DNA of 44,708 nt from JACPTG01 sp964504135 (GCA_964504135.1 CAZDCW010000006.1:1-44708); one strand, 5' to 3'. Positions 7,318 through 15,419 are shown, numbered from the stretch's first letter. Numbers and translations: made by a program. The notes: generated from the letters alone by a model not told the origin.

Positions 7318-8315
7318 TTTTTAAACCTCGCGTCCAACCCGCCTCGCAGCCTGTCACCAATAAAATCGCCCTTAAAGTAATCCAACTTTGCAGCTATGGC
7401 TATCTTGTCGCTGAGCGTGCGGCCAACCTTTCCGTGAAGCTTCCTGTCGCTTTCCTGAATCAAAGGATGCGAGAAGATAACCCCGAACTTCGGCGCCTTC
7501 GCGCCAGTCTTAAGGTGGCGGAATAAGGCGCGTTCAGCGCCCAGCACCTGGACTGTGGAGGCGGGCAGCTCAGAAAGCCTCCTAAGCGAGCCTGCCAGCA
7601 CTATGAGCCGAGCGCCAATCAATGAGCCTGCAACAGCCCTAAGGTTAGGGCAGAGTTCCTGCATGAGAATGTCCAGGTATTCCTTTTGCGATTCCCTGAG
7701 CGCATAAAGGGACTTTAACTGGGCAGCAAGGGCGGCAACTGCAGCAACGTCCTCAGGCCTTAGGTCAGCGCCCATTCCAGATGACCCGTCCAGCCCAATT
7801 TCAGAAAGAAGCTCAGCCCTTGACTTTGAAATAATAAGCTCAGCGAATTTTCCGTGGTCCGCAACCGACCTTGAAAACTCAGGATTGTAAAGCCCGTACC
7901 ACTCCCTAAGCCGCTTCGCAACCAAACTGGCAGCCCTGTTCAGCTCCTCAATGCAGTCAGAACACTGGATAACAAGCGAGTCAAGGCCAACAGACAGCTT
8001 CAGCTTCCTTTTGGCCACCAGCAGCGAAACACTGTGAAGCGCCTCAAGGTCCAGCTGCCCTGAAAAAGCCTCAAGCTTGGAAACATCCGATGAGAAAACA
8101 ACCCCCTCCAGCCTTTCCTTCTTGAAGCCAAGGAACAAAACCCTGCCTTTGCCATGCTTCGCAATCAGCTGCCTCTCCTCCCCAAGCCATTCACCTGACT
8201 CAAACGCGGCATTCACCTTATGCAAATCAGAATTTTCAAAGGCAAGATGCTCCACCAGGGCGTTTTTCTCGTCAAAAACGTACACGCCGGCAATGCAACT
8301 GTACAGGGTAACCAT
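7314..8315 (-). CDS. nop5: Nop5 (NOP56/58-like) box C/D RNP protein
   Basis: The scaffold of the box C/D methylation complex, linking fibrillarin to the L7Ae-bound guide RNA. It has 333 residues: an N-terminal fibrillarin-binding domain (to about 120), a coiled-coil dimerisation region (about 120-230) and the NOP domain with LCPNLRAVAGSLIGARLIVLAGS and VQVLGAERALFRHLKTG. The tail is short and basic (GDRLRGGLDARFKK), as in archaeal Nop5 and unlike the long KKE tails of eukaryotic NOP56/58. It leads the operon nop5-fibrillarin-membrane protein. A TATA box at 8337-8347 supports the ATG at 8315. Confidence 0.95.
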   Translation of the reverse strand: MVTLYSCIAGVYVFDEKNALVEHLAFENSDLHKVNAAFESGEWLGEERQLIAKHGKGRVLFLGFKKERLEGVVFSSDVSKLEAFSGQLDLEALHSVSLLVAKRKLKLSVGLDSLVIQCSDCIEELNRAASLVAKRLREWYGLYNPEFSRSVADHGKFAELIISKSRAELLSEIGLDGSSGMGADLRPEDVAAVAALAAQLKSLYALRESQKEYLDILMQELCPNLRAVAGSLIGARLIVLAGSLRRLSELPASTVQVLGAERALFRHLKTGAKAPKFGVIFSHPLIQESDRKLHGKVGRTLSDKIAIAAKLDYFKGDFIGDRLRGGLDARFKK

Positions 8316-8336
8316 TCCAGCGGGCAGGCCCGGGTT

Positions 8337-8347
8337 GGTATAAATAG
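8337..8347 (-). promoter_or_regulatory. TATA box of the nop5 operon
   Basis: On the minus strand this reads CTATTTATACC, 22-32 bases before the nop5 ATG, implying a leaderless transcript. Confidence 0.5.
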
Positions 8348-8388
8348 TTTGCGAACAACCGGGCTGTTAAGTAAACTTCACCTGTAAC

Positions 8389-9058
8389 TTATTTCATAGG
8401 TTGCCTTAAAATAGTTTTCATTTTTTCAGGTACAGTTTTTCTTGGGTCAGAAAGATATATCTCATGATGAAGACCATTTTCAAAATAATTATTTTCTTTC
8501 ATAAAGTCTTTCATTTTATTTACGGTTTCAGGCTCTGTTGCGTAAGGCCCGATGTGCATAATCTGAACACATTTGCTTTCATCTATCGTTTCAAATTTAA
8601 TTTTTTTGATTAGGGCTAATCCTTTCTTTTTGAAAACTTCATCTTGTGCAGTTCTAACAATTTCTGATGTGGCAAAATTGGGCATACGGATAAGAAGTTT
8701 CCAATACCACTCCGAACGAGGAAGGTCNNNNNNNNNNNNNNNNNNNNNNNNNNNNNNNNNNNNNNNNNNNNNNNNNNNNNNNNNNNNNNNNNNNNNNNNN
8801 NNNNNNNNNNNNNNNNNCCCGCCATAAACCTTCTAACTTTGGAACGCCAAAATCTTTGCCCTGTTTCTTGCAAATATTTTTAACCCCATAAGCCAGTGGA
8901 TATAGAGCCTCAACCGCTTTTGTAAAGGTATCTCCCGCAGGCTCTCCTTTTCCCTCAATTGAGAGATAGGCAACTTTGCCAAATTCAACAACTGCGGGAG
9001 TGATTTTAGCAGTGTAATACCGCTCGTATTCTTTTTCAAAGTCTAATTTTGTCGACAT
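8389..9058 (-). CDS. GyrI-like small-molecule-binding protein, interrupted by assembly gap
   Basis: Both ends belong to one protein of the GyrI-like/SOUL-type ligand-binding superfamily. The N-terminal part has VAYLSIEGKGEPAGDTFTKA, YPLAYGVKNI and VPKLEGLWR. The C-terminal part has DLPRSEWYWKLLIRMP, then FETIDESKCVQIMHIGPYA and HEIYLSDPRKTVPEKMKTIL. Homologues show these blocks in this order, with about 20-25 residues between GLW and the PRSEW block, which is what the gap hides. The two halves are in different frames across the N run, so the gap length is not exact. The gene looks richer in A/T than its neighbours and has a ribosome site AAGGAG before the ATG. It probably binds a lipophilic small molecule and may be acquired. 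Confidence 0.8.
8728..8817. other. assembly gap of 90 N
   Basis: A run of N splits the GyrI-like gene. The flanking reading frames are offset relative to 90 bases, so the true missing length is probably not 90 (homologues suggest roughly 60-75). Confidence 0.95.
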
Positions 9059-9080
9059 ATTAGCTCCTTATAAATTGAAG

Positions 9081-9090
9081 TTTATAAGTA
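9081..9090 (-). promoter_or_regulatory. TATA box of the GyrI-like gene
   Basis: On the minus strand this reads TACTTATAAA, about 25-32 bases before the ATG at 9058. A second TATA-like site (TTTATAAGG) overlaps the ribosome site AAGGAG and is too close to be the promoter. Confidence 0.4.
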
Positions 9091-9140
9091 ATTCGTTTTC
9101 GTGGCATAGCGGAGAAAACACAATATTTTGCCGCAGGAAC

Positions 9141-9150
9141 AAATATAAAG
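9141..9150 (+). promoter_or_regulatory. TATA box of the ThiF-like gene
   Basis: AAATATAAAG lies 22-31 bases before the ATG at 9172, consistent with a leaderless mRNA. Confidence 0.5.
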
Positions 9151-9171
9151 CCCTGCGAGCACACCAGCATC

Positions 9172-10107
9172 ATGGATTACTCACGGCAAATCATGCTGCC
9201 CCAAGTAGGGCTGAAGGGCCAAAGGGTGCTGGCGGAGGCCACGGCAGCGGTGATAGGCGCAGGGGCAATAGGCGGCCTGGCAGCAGAACTGCTGTGCAGA
9301 AGCGGCGTTGGAAAACTGCTGGTAATTGAGCGCGACATAGTTGAGGAGTCAAACCTCCACAGGCAAACGCTTTATTACGCCAGAGACATCGGCCAGTCAA
9401 AGGCGCACGTTGCCAAGGCAAGGCTCAGCGAAGCCAACCCTGATGTGCAGGTAGAAGCAGCGGCGATTGACCTCAACAATACGAATGCACATCTCATAAA
9501 GGCAGACATAGTGCTGGACTGCACAGACAACATGGAAACCAGATACCTCATCAACGACTACTGCATGAAGGAGCGAATAAGATGGGTTTACAGCGCGGCA
9601 ATAAAGGAAACAGGAACAGTCTTTCCAATAAGCCCTGGAGGGCCATGCCTGGCCTGCGCAATACCAGAGGCAGAGGGTCTTGAAACCTGTGACACTTCAG
9701 GAGTGCTGCCTGCCATCACCTCGGCAACAGCCAGCATGCAGGCAGCCGAGGCAATCAAGCTGCTGCTTGGGATTACAAGCAATGAAATGGTAAGGTACGA
9801 CATATGGAACAATGACTTTGCCAGACTCAAGGTGAGAAGCAACCCAAACTGCCCTGCGTGCAACGGCAGCTATGATTACCTTTCCGGGGCCAAAGGCTCA
9901 AGGACAACAAAGCTCTGCGGCAGCGGAACCTATCAGCTCTCAGGCGGGAAAATCAGCATGAGGCAGCTAAAACAGGTGCCAGGAGCGCGAATCCTTGAAT
10001 ACGGAGTTATCCTGCCAAACGCAACCGTCTTTTCCGACGGAAGGGCGGTAATAAAGGCTGGGAGCGAACAGCAGGCGAGAGTCATCTACGCACGCATCAC
10101 AGGCTAA
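9172..10107 (+). CDS. ThiF/MoeB/HesA-family E1-like adenylyltransferase
   Basis: Activates the C-terminal glycine of a ubiquitin-fold sulfur carrier (ThiS, MoaD or SAMP-like) by adenylation. The 311 residues show MDYSRQIMLPQVGLKGQ, the ATP site VIGAGAIGGLAAELLCRSGVG, then DIVEESNLHRQTLY, DCTDNMETRYLINDYC (the conserved Asp and the Cys region), and SAAIKETGTVFPI. Two Cys pairs (CLAC near 160 and CPAC near 227) form the usual zinc site. The last about 65 residues are a small extra domain found in some archaeal members. It is alone on its strand, so the partner cannot be told from context. It could serve molybdopterin, thiamine or tRNA thiolation pathways. Confidence 0.9.
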   Translation: MDYSRQIMLPQVGLKGQRVLAEATAAVIGAGAIGGLAAELLCRSGVGKLLVIERDIVEESNLHRQTLYYARDIGQSKAHVAKARLSEANPDVQVEAAAIDLNNTNAHLIKADIVLDCTDNMETRYLINDYCMKERIRWVYSAAIKETGTVFPISPGGPCLACAIPEAEGLETCDTSGVLPAITSATASMQAAEAIKLLLGITSNEMVRYDIWNNDFARLKVRSNPNCPACNGSYDYLSGAKGSRTTKLCGSGTYQLSGGKISMRQLKQVPGARILEYGVILPNATVFSDGRAVIKAGSEQQARVIYARITG

Positions 10108-10724
10108 TCCTTCCTTAAAACAGCCTCAATAACAGCGCCGACATTGGTCCTCCTCTCCATGTGCCTTGGCTCAACAAGGTGGACCAGGTCGATGGCAAGA
10201 ACAGACACCACAAAAATAACAAAAACAGCAAGCAGGCTCACCACATCCGCAGGAATCGAGGCGTAAGTCAGGATAATTGCCAGGCAGGCTGTGAGGTTGG
10301 CCACAAGGGGAGAGGAAACCTTGAAGGCAAAGGATTTTGGGAGCAGGTGGAAGAAATTCACAAGCACATTAAGCAATCCAAGGCTGAAAATCAGCAGGGC
10401 GATGACCGCATAGGCAGAAGGTATCGGAAGAAATCCCAGCCTCAGGTGCTCAAAGATGCCTGCGCCATAAATCCTCCTGAGAAGGTCCAGGCCGACAAAC
10501 ACAAGAATCATGCTGTTGCCCAGGGCAGTGTTCCAGCCAAGTTCCTCATCCCTGTAGCGGCCGATATAGAACTCAATCATAATCATGGTAAAAAAGAGGG
10601 GGGCGAGCACCCAAATCATATCAGGCACATGAAATGGGGCTGTGACAATCTCCTGAATCCGCGAGCCAATTGAAGGCACGAACACATCGCGGAAATAAAC
10701 CGCTCCTGTCTCGTTCAAGGGCAT
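10104..10724 (-). CDS. hypothetical multi-pass membrane protein
   Basis: A 206-residue integral membrane protein with about five to six hydrophobic helices (residues about 36-58, 70-88, 100-122, 135-155, 160-182). The first 30 residues are polar with AVYFRDVFVPSIGSRIQEIV. After the first helix comes IEFYIGRYRDEELGWNTALGNSM, a conserved-looking polar loop, and the tail RHMERRTNVGAVIEAVLRKD is basic and cytoplasmic. I do not recognise the family. It overlaps the end of the convergent ThiF-like gene by 4 bases. A TATA box (10746-10754, minus strand) supports the start at 10724. Confidence 0.7.
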   Translation of the reverse strand: MPLNETGAVYFRDVFVPSIGSRIQEIVTAPFHVPDMIWVLAPLFFTMIMIEFYIGRYRDEELGWNTALGNSMILVFVGLDLLRRIYGAGIFEHLRLGFLPIPSAYAVIALLIFSLGLLNVLVNFFHLLPKSFAFKVSSPLVANLTACLAIILTYASIPADVVSLLAVFVIFVVSVLAIDLVHLVEPRHMERRTNVGAVIEAVLRKD

Positions 10725-10745
10725 GAAACATGAATCAGGGCAATG

Positions 10746-10754
10746 CTATAAAAG
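10746..10754 (-). promoter_or_regulatory. TATA box of the membrane protein gene
   Basis: On the minus strand this reads CTTTTATAG, 22-30 bases before the ATG at 10724. It is back to back with the promoter of the DHH gene. Confidence 0.45.
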
Positions 10755-10767
10755 CTTTTGGATAACA

Positions 10768-10777
10768 CTTAAATATA
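10768..10777 (+). promoter_or_regulatory. TATA box of the DHH phosphoesterase gene
   Basis: CTTAAATATA lies 23-32 bases before the ATG at 10800. Confidence 0.5.
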
Positions 10778-10799
10778 CGGCAACGAAATTCTGCTACAA

Positions 10800-11819
10800 A
10801 TGCTTCCCAAAAAGGAGTACGACGAAATAAGGTCAGAGCTCAACTGCAAAAACCCCCTGTTTCTGATGCATGATGACCCTGACGGGCTGTCCTCCTTCCT
10901 CCTTTTGTACCAGTCAGTCAGGAAGGGGAGCTGGGGGCTTGTAAAGACAACGCCGCTAGTTGACAAAAGTTACCTCAGCCTTGTGAAAGAGCATGCGCCT
11001 GACAAGATATTCATAGTGGACATAGCTGTTGTCGAGCAGGAATTCATAGACCAGGCAGGAGTCCCGGTCATATGGATAGACCATCACACCCCGCTGAAAC
11101 GCGAAAACGTGAAATACTTCAACCCCAGGATACACAGGAAAGACGCGTACTATCCTGCGACGCACGTCTGCTACCACTCAACTAGGCATGACATGTGGAT
11201 AGCGATGGTGGGATGCGTGGGCGACTGGTTCCTGCCGGAGTTTGCAAGGGAATTCTCCAGACAGTACCCTGACCTTCTTGATGAGGGCGTCAACAACCCT
11301 GATGACGCGATGTTCAGGTCAAGGATTGGGGAGCTGGTAAGGATATTCTCGTTCGTGCTAAAGGGCAAGACATCAGACGCGATGAAATCAGTGCAGGCCA
11401 TGACAAGGATAAAAAACCCCTACGAAATCCTGAAGCAGACCACGCCGGAAGGAAAATACCTTTACTCGAGGTATGACAAATTCAACAGGAAATACAAAAA
11501 GCTAATATCCGCGGCGCTTCAGTCAGTTAGCAGTGACAAACTATTCGTGTTCAGGTACGGCAGGCAGACAAGCTTCTCAAGCGACCTGGCAAATGAAGTG
11601 CTCTACAGAAACCCTGATAAGTTCGTGATAATAGGAAGGGAAAAGGACGATGAGGTGAGGATGAGCCTCAGGGCCAGGAACACTCCGGTCCTGCCGAAAC
11701 TGAAAAAAGCCCTGCAAGGAATTGAAGGCTACGGCGGCGGGCATGAATACGCGTGCGGCGCATCTGTTAAGAAAAAGGACTTCGGGAAGTTCCTTGAGCG
11801 AATCAGGGAACAGTTGTAG
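10800..11819 (+). CDS. DHH-family phosphoesterase (RecJ-like)
   Basis: A DHH/DHHA1 protein of 339 residues, expected to hydrolyse phosphodiester bonds with Mn2+ or a similar metal. Motifs in order: LMHDDPDGLSSFL (about 21-33), DKIFIVDIAV, WIDHHTP (the DHH signature, near 90), PATHVCYHST, GCVGDW, and the C-terminal DHHA1 glycine motif GIEGYGGGHEYACGASV near 310. Archaeal members include RecJ-like exonucleases and oligonucleases that work with GINS/Cdc45-like complexes or degrade short RNA. The motif order fits that group, but the sequence alone does not say which substrate. It is convergent with the DNA ligase gene, with a single base between the stops. Confidence 0.85.
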   Translation: MLPKKEYDEIRSELNCKNPLFLMHDDPDGLSSFLLLYQSVRKGSWGLVKTTPLVDKSYLSLVKEHAPDKIFIVDIAVVEQEFIDQAGVPVIWIDHHTPLKRENVKYFNPRIHRKDAYYPATHVCYHSTRHDMWIAMVGCVGDWFLPEFAREFSRQYPDLLDEGVNNPDDAMFRSRIGELVRIFSFVLKGKTSDAMKSVQAMTRIKNPYEILKQTTPEGKYLYSRYDKFNRKYKKLISAALQSVSSDKLFVFRYGRQTSFSSDLANEVLYRNPDKFVIIGREKDDEVRMSLRARNTPVLPKLKKALQGIEGYGGGHEYACGASVKKKDFGKFLERIREQL

Positions 11820-11820
11820 T

Positions 11821-13647
11821 TCAGCCTTTCTGCCCCCTGTAATACTGCTCCACCATCTTCAGGGAGCTTGCGTCATCCGGCCCCTTGTCCTCCCGCAGCC
11901 TTACAACCCTCGGAAATCTTAAGGCGTAGCCTGACTCGTAAGTCGGGCTCTTCTGAATCTCCTCGTAAGCAACCTCAATGACGACCTCAGGCCTGATGGC
12001 AACCAGCTTTCCCTCCCCGCTGACAATGAGAGGCCTCAGCAATTTTGTCATTTCCCCGAAGCTAAGGCCCTCCTCAGGCTTCTCCTTCAGGCCGGTTGAA
12101 ACCTTTCCAATCTCCAGCAATTTTGAGCCCAGCCTGCACGCAACAGTGTAGCTGCTCAGCCATTTGCTTCTTTTGCCCTCACCCCATTCAGCCTTCACGA
12201 TGACCAGGTCAAGGTTCTCCATGGTCTTCTTGAACTTAACCATGTGGCCAACCCTGGCGCCGGGCTTGTACGGCGCATCAAGGCTCTTGAACATAAGGCC
12301 CTCATTGCCAGCGGCCTTTGACTCCGCAAAGAAGCGCTCAACCTCGCCAACGCCTGAGGCGACAAGGCATTTCGCCGGCAGAATCCTCCACTGGACTGGC
12401 CTGACAATCTGCTCAACAGCCTCCCGCCGCATCCTGAAAGGCTCATCAACCATTGAGCGGCCGTCCAGCAAAAGGACGTCAAAGACGTTTACCTCCACCG
12501 GAAGCTCCCTGACCATCCGCTCTATATTGTACTTCCTTCTTATCCGCTGGGAAACATTCTGGAAGGGAAGATATTTCTTAGCTGAAGGGTCAAACCCGAC
12601 AGCCTCTGCGTCTAGAATGCAGCTGTCGGCATGCACACGCTTCAGCACCGAGTCCACGATGTCAGGAAACTGTCTTGTGACATCCTCAAGGCGCCTTGTG
12701 AAAATCCATACCTTTGAACCCTGCTTATGCAACTGGACCCTGAAGCCATCCAGCTTGAACTCAGCCTGCATTGGCGTGCCGCAGCGCTCAAAGCCCTCCT
12801 CCGCAGAATCCACCTTAAGGGACAGCATCACCTTGACAGGCTTTCCAACCTTCAGGGACATGGCCTTGAGCCCGGCCAAACCCCCTGACTTCGCGGCACT
12901 GGCAACAACGCCGAAGTCATTGGCCATGTCATAAGCCTGCTGGACAGAGTCAACAAAATGCCTGTAAAGAAGCCTGGCAGCCGCCTGGTCTGGAGCTTCG
13001 ACAGCATCATACTTCTGGAGATTCTTAAGCTCATCAGCAGATTCCGCCTTAAGGACGCGCATATAACCCCGCGCATCCAGCTCAGGAAAAAGGCCCTTCA
13101 CCTTTGGGAAGAAGGCCCACGCAATAGCATCCCTGAGGACACCTGCACCAACGCCAACCCTCAATGTCCCCAAAACAGTCCTCACAATATACCTGGCCTC
13201 TCTGGGCTTGGCCGATGTAAGCAGCTCAGCGATAAGCTGGACTTTCCTGTCAACGCTGCCCTGTCCTGTCATCTCAGGCAGCTTCCTTAAATTCTCGAAA
13301 ACCTTGCTGACAGTAAGCTCATGGCTGACAAGGGTTGACTGCCTCCCTGACTTAATCAGGTTCTCGGCAACCTCCCCCAGGTCGCCGGTGCGCTTCCACT
13401 CAGACTCAACCCGCCTTGCGTCCAGCCCTGAGGCTGCGCTGACCGCCTTAAGCATCATCTGCTTGGCAACACCAAGCTCCCTCTCATCCCAGGCAGGATA
13501 CGCCCTGCCCTCCAGCAGCAAGGTAATCTTCTCAATGTCATCCTCAGGCACTTTTTCAAGGAGTTGGGAAACCACCAGAGTCTTGGACAGGCGCTTTGAG
13601 TCAGAGTCAAGCCTCTCGTACACATCAACAAGGTCTGAGTATTTCAT
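11821..13647 (-). CDS. lig: ATP-dependent DNA ligase
   Basis: Seals nicks in replication and repair. It has 608 residues, full length for archaeal LigI-type enzymes. The N-terminal helical DNA-binding domain runs to about 280 (with LRVGVGAGVLRDAIAWAF). The catalytic motif I is AEFKLDGFRVQLHK with the adenylated Lys near 298, followed by FTRRLEDVTRQFPDI (motif III area), DAEAVGFD, ANEGLMFK-type motif (GNEGLMFKSLDAPY), MVKFKK (motif V region) and an OB domain ending with YALRFPRVVRLREDKGPDD. The ATG at 13647 is supported by a TATA box at 13671-13680, about 28 bases upstream. It stands alone in its transcription unit. Confidence 0.95.
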   Translation of the reverse strand: MKYSDLVDVYERLDSDSKRLSKTLVVSQLLEKVPEDDIEKITLLLEGRAYPAWDERELGVAKQMMLKAVSAASGLDARRVESEWKRTGDLGEVAENLIKSGRQSTLVSHELTVSKVFENLRKLPEMTGQGSVDRKVQLIAELLTSAKPREARYIVRTVLGTLRVGVGAGVLRDAIAWAFFPKVKGLFPELDARGYMRVLKAESADELKNLQKYDAVEAPDQAAARLLYRHFVDSVQQAYDMANDFGVVASAAKSGGLAGLKAMSLKVGKPVKVMLSLKVDSAEEGFERCGTPMQAEFKLDGFRVQLHKQGSKVWIFTRRLEDVTRQFPDIVDSVLKRVHADSCILDAEAVGFDPSAKKYLPFQNVSQRIRRKYNIERMVRELPVEVNVFDVLLLDGRSMVDEPFRMRREAVEQIVRPVQWRILPAKCLVASGVGEVERFFAESKAAGNEGLMFKSLDAPYKPGARVGHMVKFKKTMENLDLVIVKAEWGEGKRSKWLSSYTVACRLGSKLLEIGKVSTGLKEKPEEGLSFGEMTKLLRPLIVSGEGKLVAIRPEVVIEVAYEEIQKSPTYESGYALRFPRVVRLREDKGPDDASSLKMVEQYYRGQKG

Positions 13648-13670
13648 AAGCTGAAGTTAAGCACAGAAGG

Positions 13671-13680
13671 GTATTTAATA
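13671..13680 (-). promoter_or_regulatory. TATA box of lig
   Basis: On the minus strand this reads TATTAAATAC, 24-33 bases before the ATG at 13647. Confidence 0.5.
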
Positions 13681-13718
13681 GTTGTGCGGCGTGCTTTAAT
13701 GAAAAGATGCTGTAACAG

Positions 13719-13880
13719 GTAGCAGGCTGTTCCTGCCTTGTTTCCGCAGTCCCTTTCAGGAGGTTCGCCAGTGTGTACTGCTTGGCTAGGTGCACTGCCT
13801 TGCAATGCTACTCCATTACCTTGCGTTCTTCCCCTTTACATGCCCTCTTGCTACCGTACACGAAGAGTCAGCCTGCTGTT
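13719..13880 (+). repeat. dispersed MITE-like repeat, copy R2
   Basis: The left end GTAGCAGGCTGTTCCTGCC is the inverted partner of the right end CACGAAGAGTCAGCCTGCTG. It shares with R4 the inner block CAGTCCCTTTC, a TGTACTG block, and CTTGCAATG, and with R1 the GTTCCTGC left flank. It fills most of the gap between lig and the nitroreductase gene. No open frame in it looks like a gene. Confidence 0.8.
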
Positions 13881-13890
13881 AGTTAAGCAA

Positions 13891-13945
13891 AACTACAAAC
13901 CACCAACGACTAACCACCAACAACTAATGAGTCAGCCTGCCACAA
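13891..13945 (+). repeat. short tandem unit and second copy of the repeat's right end
   Basis: After R2 come ACTACAAACC, then two 14-base units ACCACCAACGACTA and ACCACCAACAACTA (13899-13926), and then a second right end GAGTCAGCCTGCCACAAGTA (13929-13948), nearly the same as the R4 right end plus flank. The reverse complement of this arrangement is recognisable at 17407-17463. This suggests a nested or partly duplicated insertion. Confidence 0.6.
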
Positions 13946-13995
13946 GTAAAAGTGTCAAATGTCACCAGCCCCTGTACCCCTGCCAGGCCCATAAA

Positions 13996-14003
13996 GTTTA
14001 TTA
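13996..14003 (+). promoter_or_regulatory. TATA box of the nitroreductase gene
   Basis: GTTTATTA lies 25-32 bases before the ATG at 14028. Confidence 0.4.
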
Positions 14004-14027
14004 ACAACGCAGCCAAAAAAAGCGATA

Positions 14028-14807
14028 ATGGAGAAAACAGCCCAGAAGTTCTGGCCAAAGATAGACGTGCTGGAGGCGATAAGGCTCAGGAGGAGCATCC
14101 GCAAGTACACTGACCAGCCTGTTGAATGGGACAAGATAGGAACGGTTGTGGACGCAGGCAGGGTGGCACCGACAGCAGGCAACCTGCAAAGCTGGCGGTT
14201 TGTCGTTATAGAGTCAGGCCACAAGAGAAAAGCCATTGCAGAGGCATGCATGCAGCAGTACTGGATGGAGGAAGCGCCAGTACACATACTGGTTGTCATG
14301 ATGCTTAAGAAGGTCAGGGAGTTCTACGGGCAGCGCGGAGTGGAATTTTACGCGGTACAGGAGGCAGCCATGGCTGCGCAGAACATGATGCTTGCAGCGC
14401 ACGCAATAGGCCTGGGGACCTGCTTTGTATCTGCTTTTGACGAAAGCAGGGTCATTGACATCCTCGGCCTGCCTGGCGACATAAAGCCAATGGCTATTGT
14501 AGCCCTCGGCTACCCGGCAGAGACGCCTGAGGAGCCGCTTAAGTTCAGGATTGAGAACGTAACCTTCATGGACAGATGGGGCCAGCAGAACATAGCCAGA
14601 ATCAAGGATGTGGACAACGTCATCTGGAACTTCAGGGTTGTTGAAAGGGGAATGAAGCTCGGGGCTGATGTGGTAAAGGCAGTTGACCTCCACACCAAGC
14701 AGGCCAGGAAAAGGCTGTCTGAAAGGCTGGCTGAGAAGGCAAAGGAAAAGGCTGAGGAGATAAAGAAGAAGCTTGAGGAAAAAGAGGAGAAGAAAGGGAA
14801 GCCTTAG
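14028..14807 (+). CDS. nitroreductase-family FMN oxidoreductase
   Basis: An FMN-dependent NAD(P)H oxidoreductase of the nitroreductase fold. Of the 259 residues, 1-190 form the fold: LEAIRLRRSIRKYTDQPVEW with the FMN-phosphate RRSIRKY motif, DAGRVAPTAGNLQSWRFVV, a dimer helix AAMAAQNMMLAAHAIGLGTCFV, and LPGDIKPMAIVALGYPAE near 160. The natural substrate of such enzymes cannot be read from sequence. The C-terminal 45 residues are an unusual, strongly charged Lys/Glu helix (AEKAKEKAEEIKKKLEEKEE) that may form a coiled coil or be a disordered tail. It is the only gene between repeat R2 and the small unknown gene at 14906. Confidence 0.9.
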   Translation: MEKTAQKFWPKIDVLEAIRLRRSIRKYTDQPVEWDKIGTVVDAGRVAPTAGNLQSWRFVVIESGHKRKAIAEACMQQYWMEEAPVHILVVMMLKKVREFYGQRGVEFYAVQEAAMAAQNMMLAAHAIGLGTCFVSAFDESRVIDILGLPGDIKPMAIVALGYPAETPEEPLKFRIENVTFMDRWGQQNIARIKDVDNVIWNFRVVERGMKLGADVVKAVDLHTKQARKRLSERLAEKAKEKAEEIKKKLEEKEEKKGKP

Positions 14808-14870
14808 CCATCCAAAAGAATACAAATCCATACTTTTGCCACTTTCCCATTCCAGTATACGAAATAGTAA

Positions 14871-14882
14871 CATTTATATATT
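14871..14882 (+). promoter_or_regulatory. TATA box of the 135-residue unknown gene
   Basis: CATTTATATATT lies 24-35 bases before the ATG at 14906. Confidence 0.5.
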
Positions 14883-14905
14883 AGCTCGCCTCAAAAATGC
14901 AATAA

Positions 14906-15313
14906 ATGGTCCTGCTGTTTGACCTGTATAACCTCCCAGAGGATGTTTACGAGGTTATATTCGCAACAGAGCAGCAGAAGATCGTGGCAAAAATGTTGAT
15001 AGAGGAAATGAAGCTTCATGAAGGGGAGTTGAACAAGACAGAGATGGGAGTGTTCGCAGCCAGGCTGCACGCAGGCTACGTCACCCACATCAGCGACCCT
15101 GCCTACGCCGGGAAGAAGGTAAGGATAAGCTACAACAAAAGGCAGTTTTATGACAGAATACTGACGCCAATGAAGGGCATGGGCATGATTGACTACAATT
15201 TGTACACAAAAACTTACAACCTAAGCGAGAAATTCAACCGGGCCATGATAAGCATAGGCCTCATGTGGATACAGGAACTGCGGAGAAAGCCGCATTACCT
15301 TCCAAGGAGATGA
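14906..15313 (+). CDS. hypothetical winged-helix-like protein
   Basis: A 135-residue soluble protein. Residues about 50-115 read like a winged helix: a helix-rich part (EMGVFAARLHAGYVTHI), a basic strand pair (KKVRISYNKRQFYDRIL), and a wing-like end (GMGMIDYNLYTKTYNLSEKFNRAM). A basic tail RRKPHYLPRR could touch nucleic acid. I do not recognise a named family, and DNA binding is only an inference. It is followed by a strong hairpin with a T run (15321-15384), so it probably forms a single transcription unit. Confidence 0.65.
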   Translation: MVLLFDLYNLPEDVYEVIFATEQQKIVAKMLIEEMKLHEGELNKTEMGVFAARLHAGYVTHISDPAYAGKKVRISYNKRQFYDRILTPMKGMGMIDYNLYTKTYNLSEKFNRAMISIGLMWIQELRRKPHYLPRR

Positions 15314-15320
15314 CACGCTC

Positions 15321-15384
15321 AATAAAGGCTCCCTAACTTATTTCTCCATACCCCCAACCCCAAACAGGGAGCCTTTATTTTTTT
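15321..15384 (+). terminator. long perfect hairpin with T tract
   Basis: AATAAAGGCTCCCT (15321-15334) and AGGGAGCCTTTATT (15366-15379) are exact reverse complements, with a 31-base loop, and are followed directly by more T (to 15384). This has the shape of an intrinsic terminator after the 135-residue gene and just before mscS. A stem this long is unusual in an archaeon, where a T tract alone often suffices. It could also be a site that controls mscS. Confidence 0.7.
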
Positions 15385-15419
15385 CCAGCCAACCACGCAG
15401 GCCACCATATAATTGTAGG

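Noticed and set aside
12164..12934. Long plus-strand open frame (256 codons) opposite the DNA ligase
   Set aside because: Antisense shadow of the ligase, whose motifs are intact; the translated product has Ser/Arg-rich nonsense composition and no domain.
14214..14873. Minus-strand open frame (219 codons) opposite the nitroreductase
   Set aside because: Shadow of a well supported gene; its Leu-rich stretch merely mirrors the Lys/Glu tail codons.
14897..14905. Two-codon upstream frame ATG CAA TAA before the gene at 14906
   Set aside because: The TATA box at 14871-14882 places the transcript start at or after this position, so it is probably not in the mRNA.
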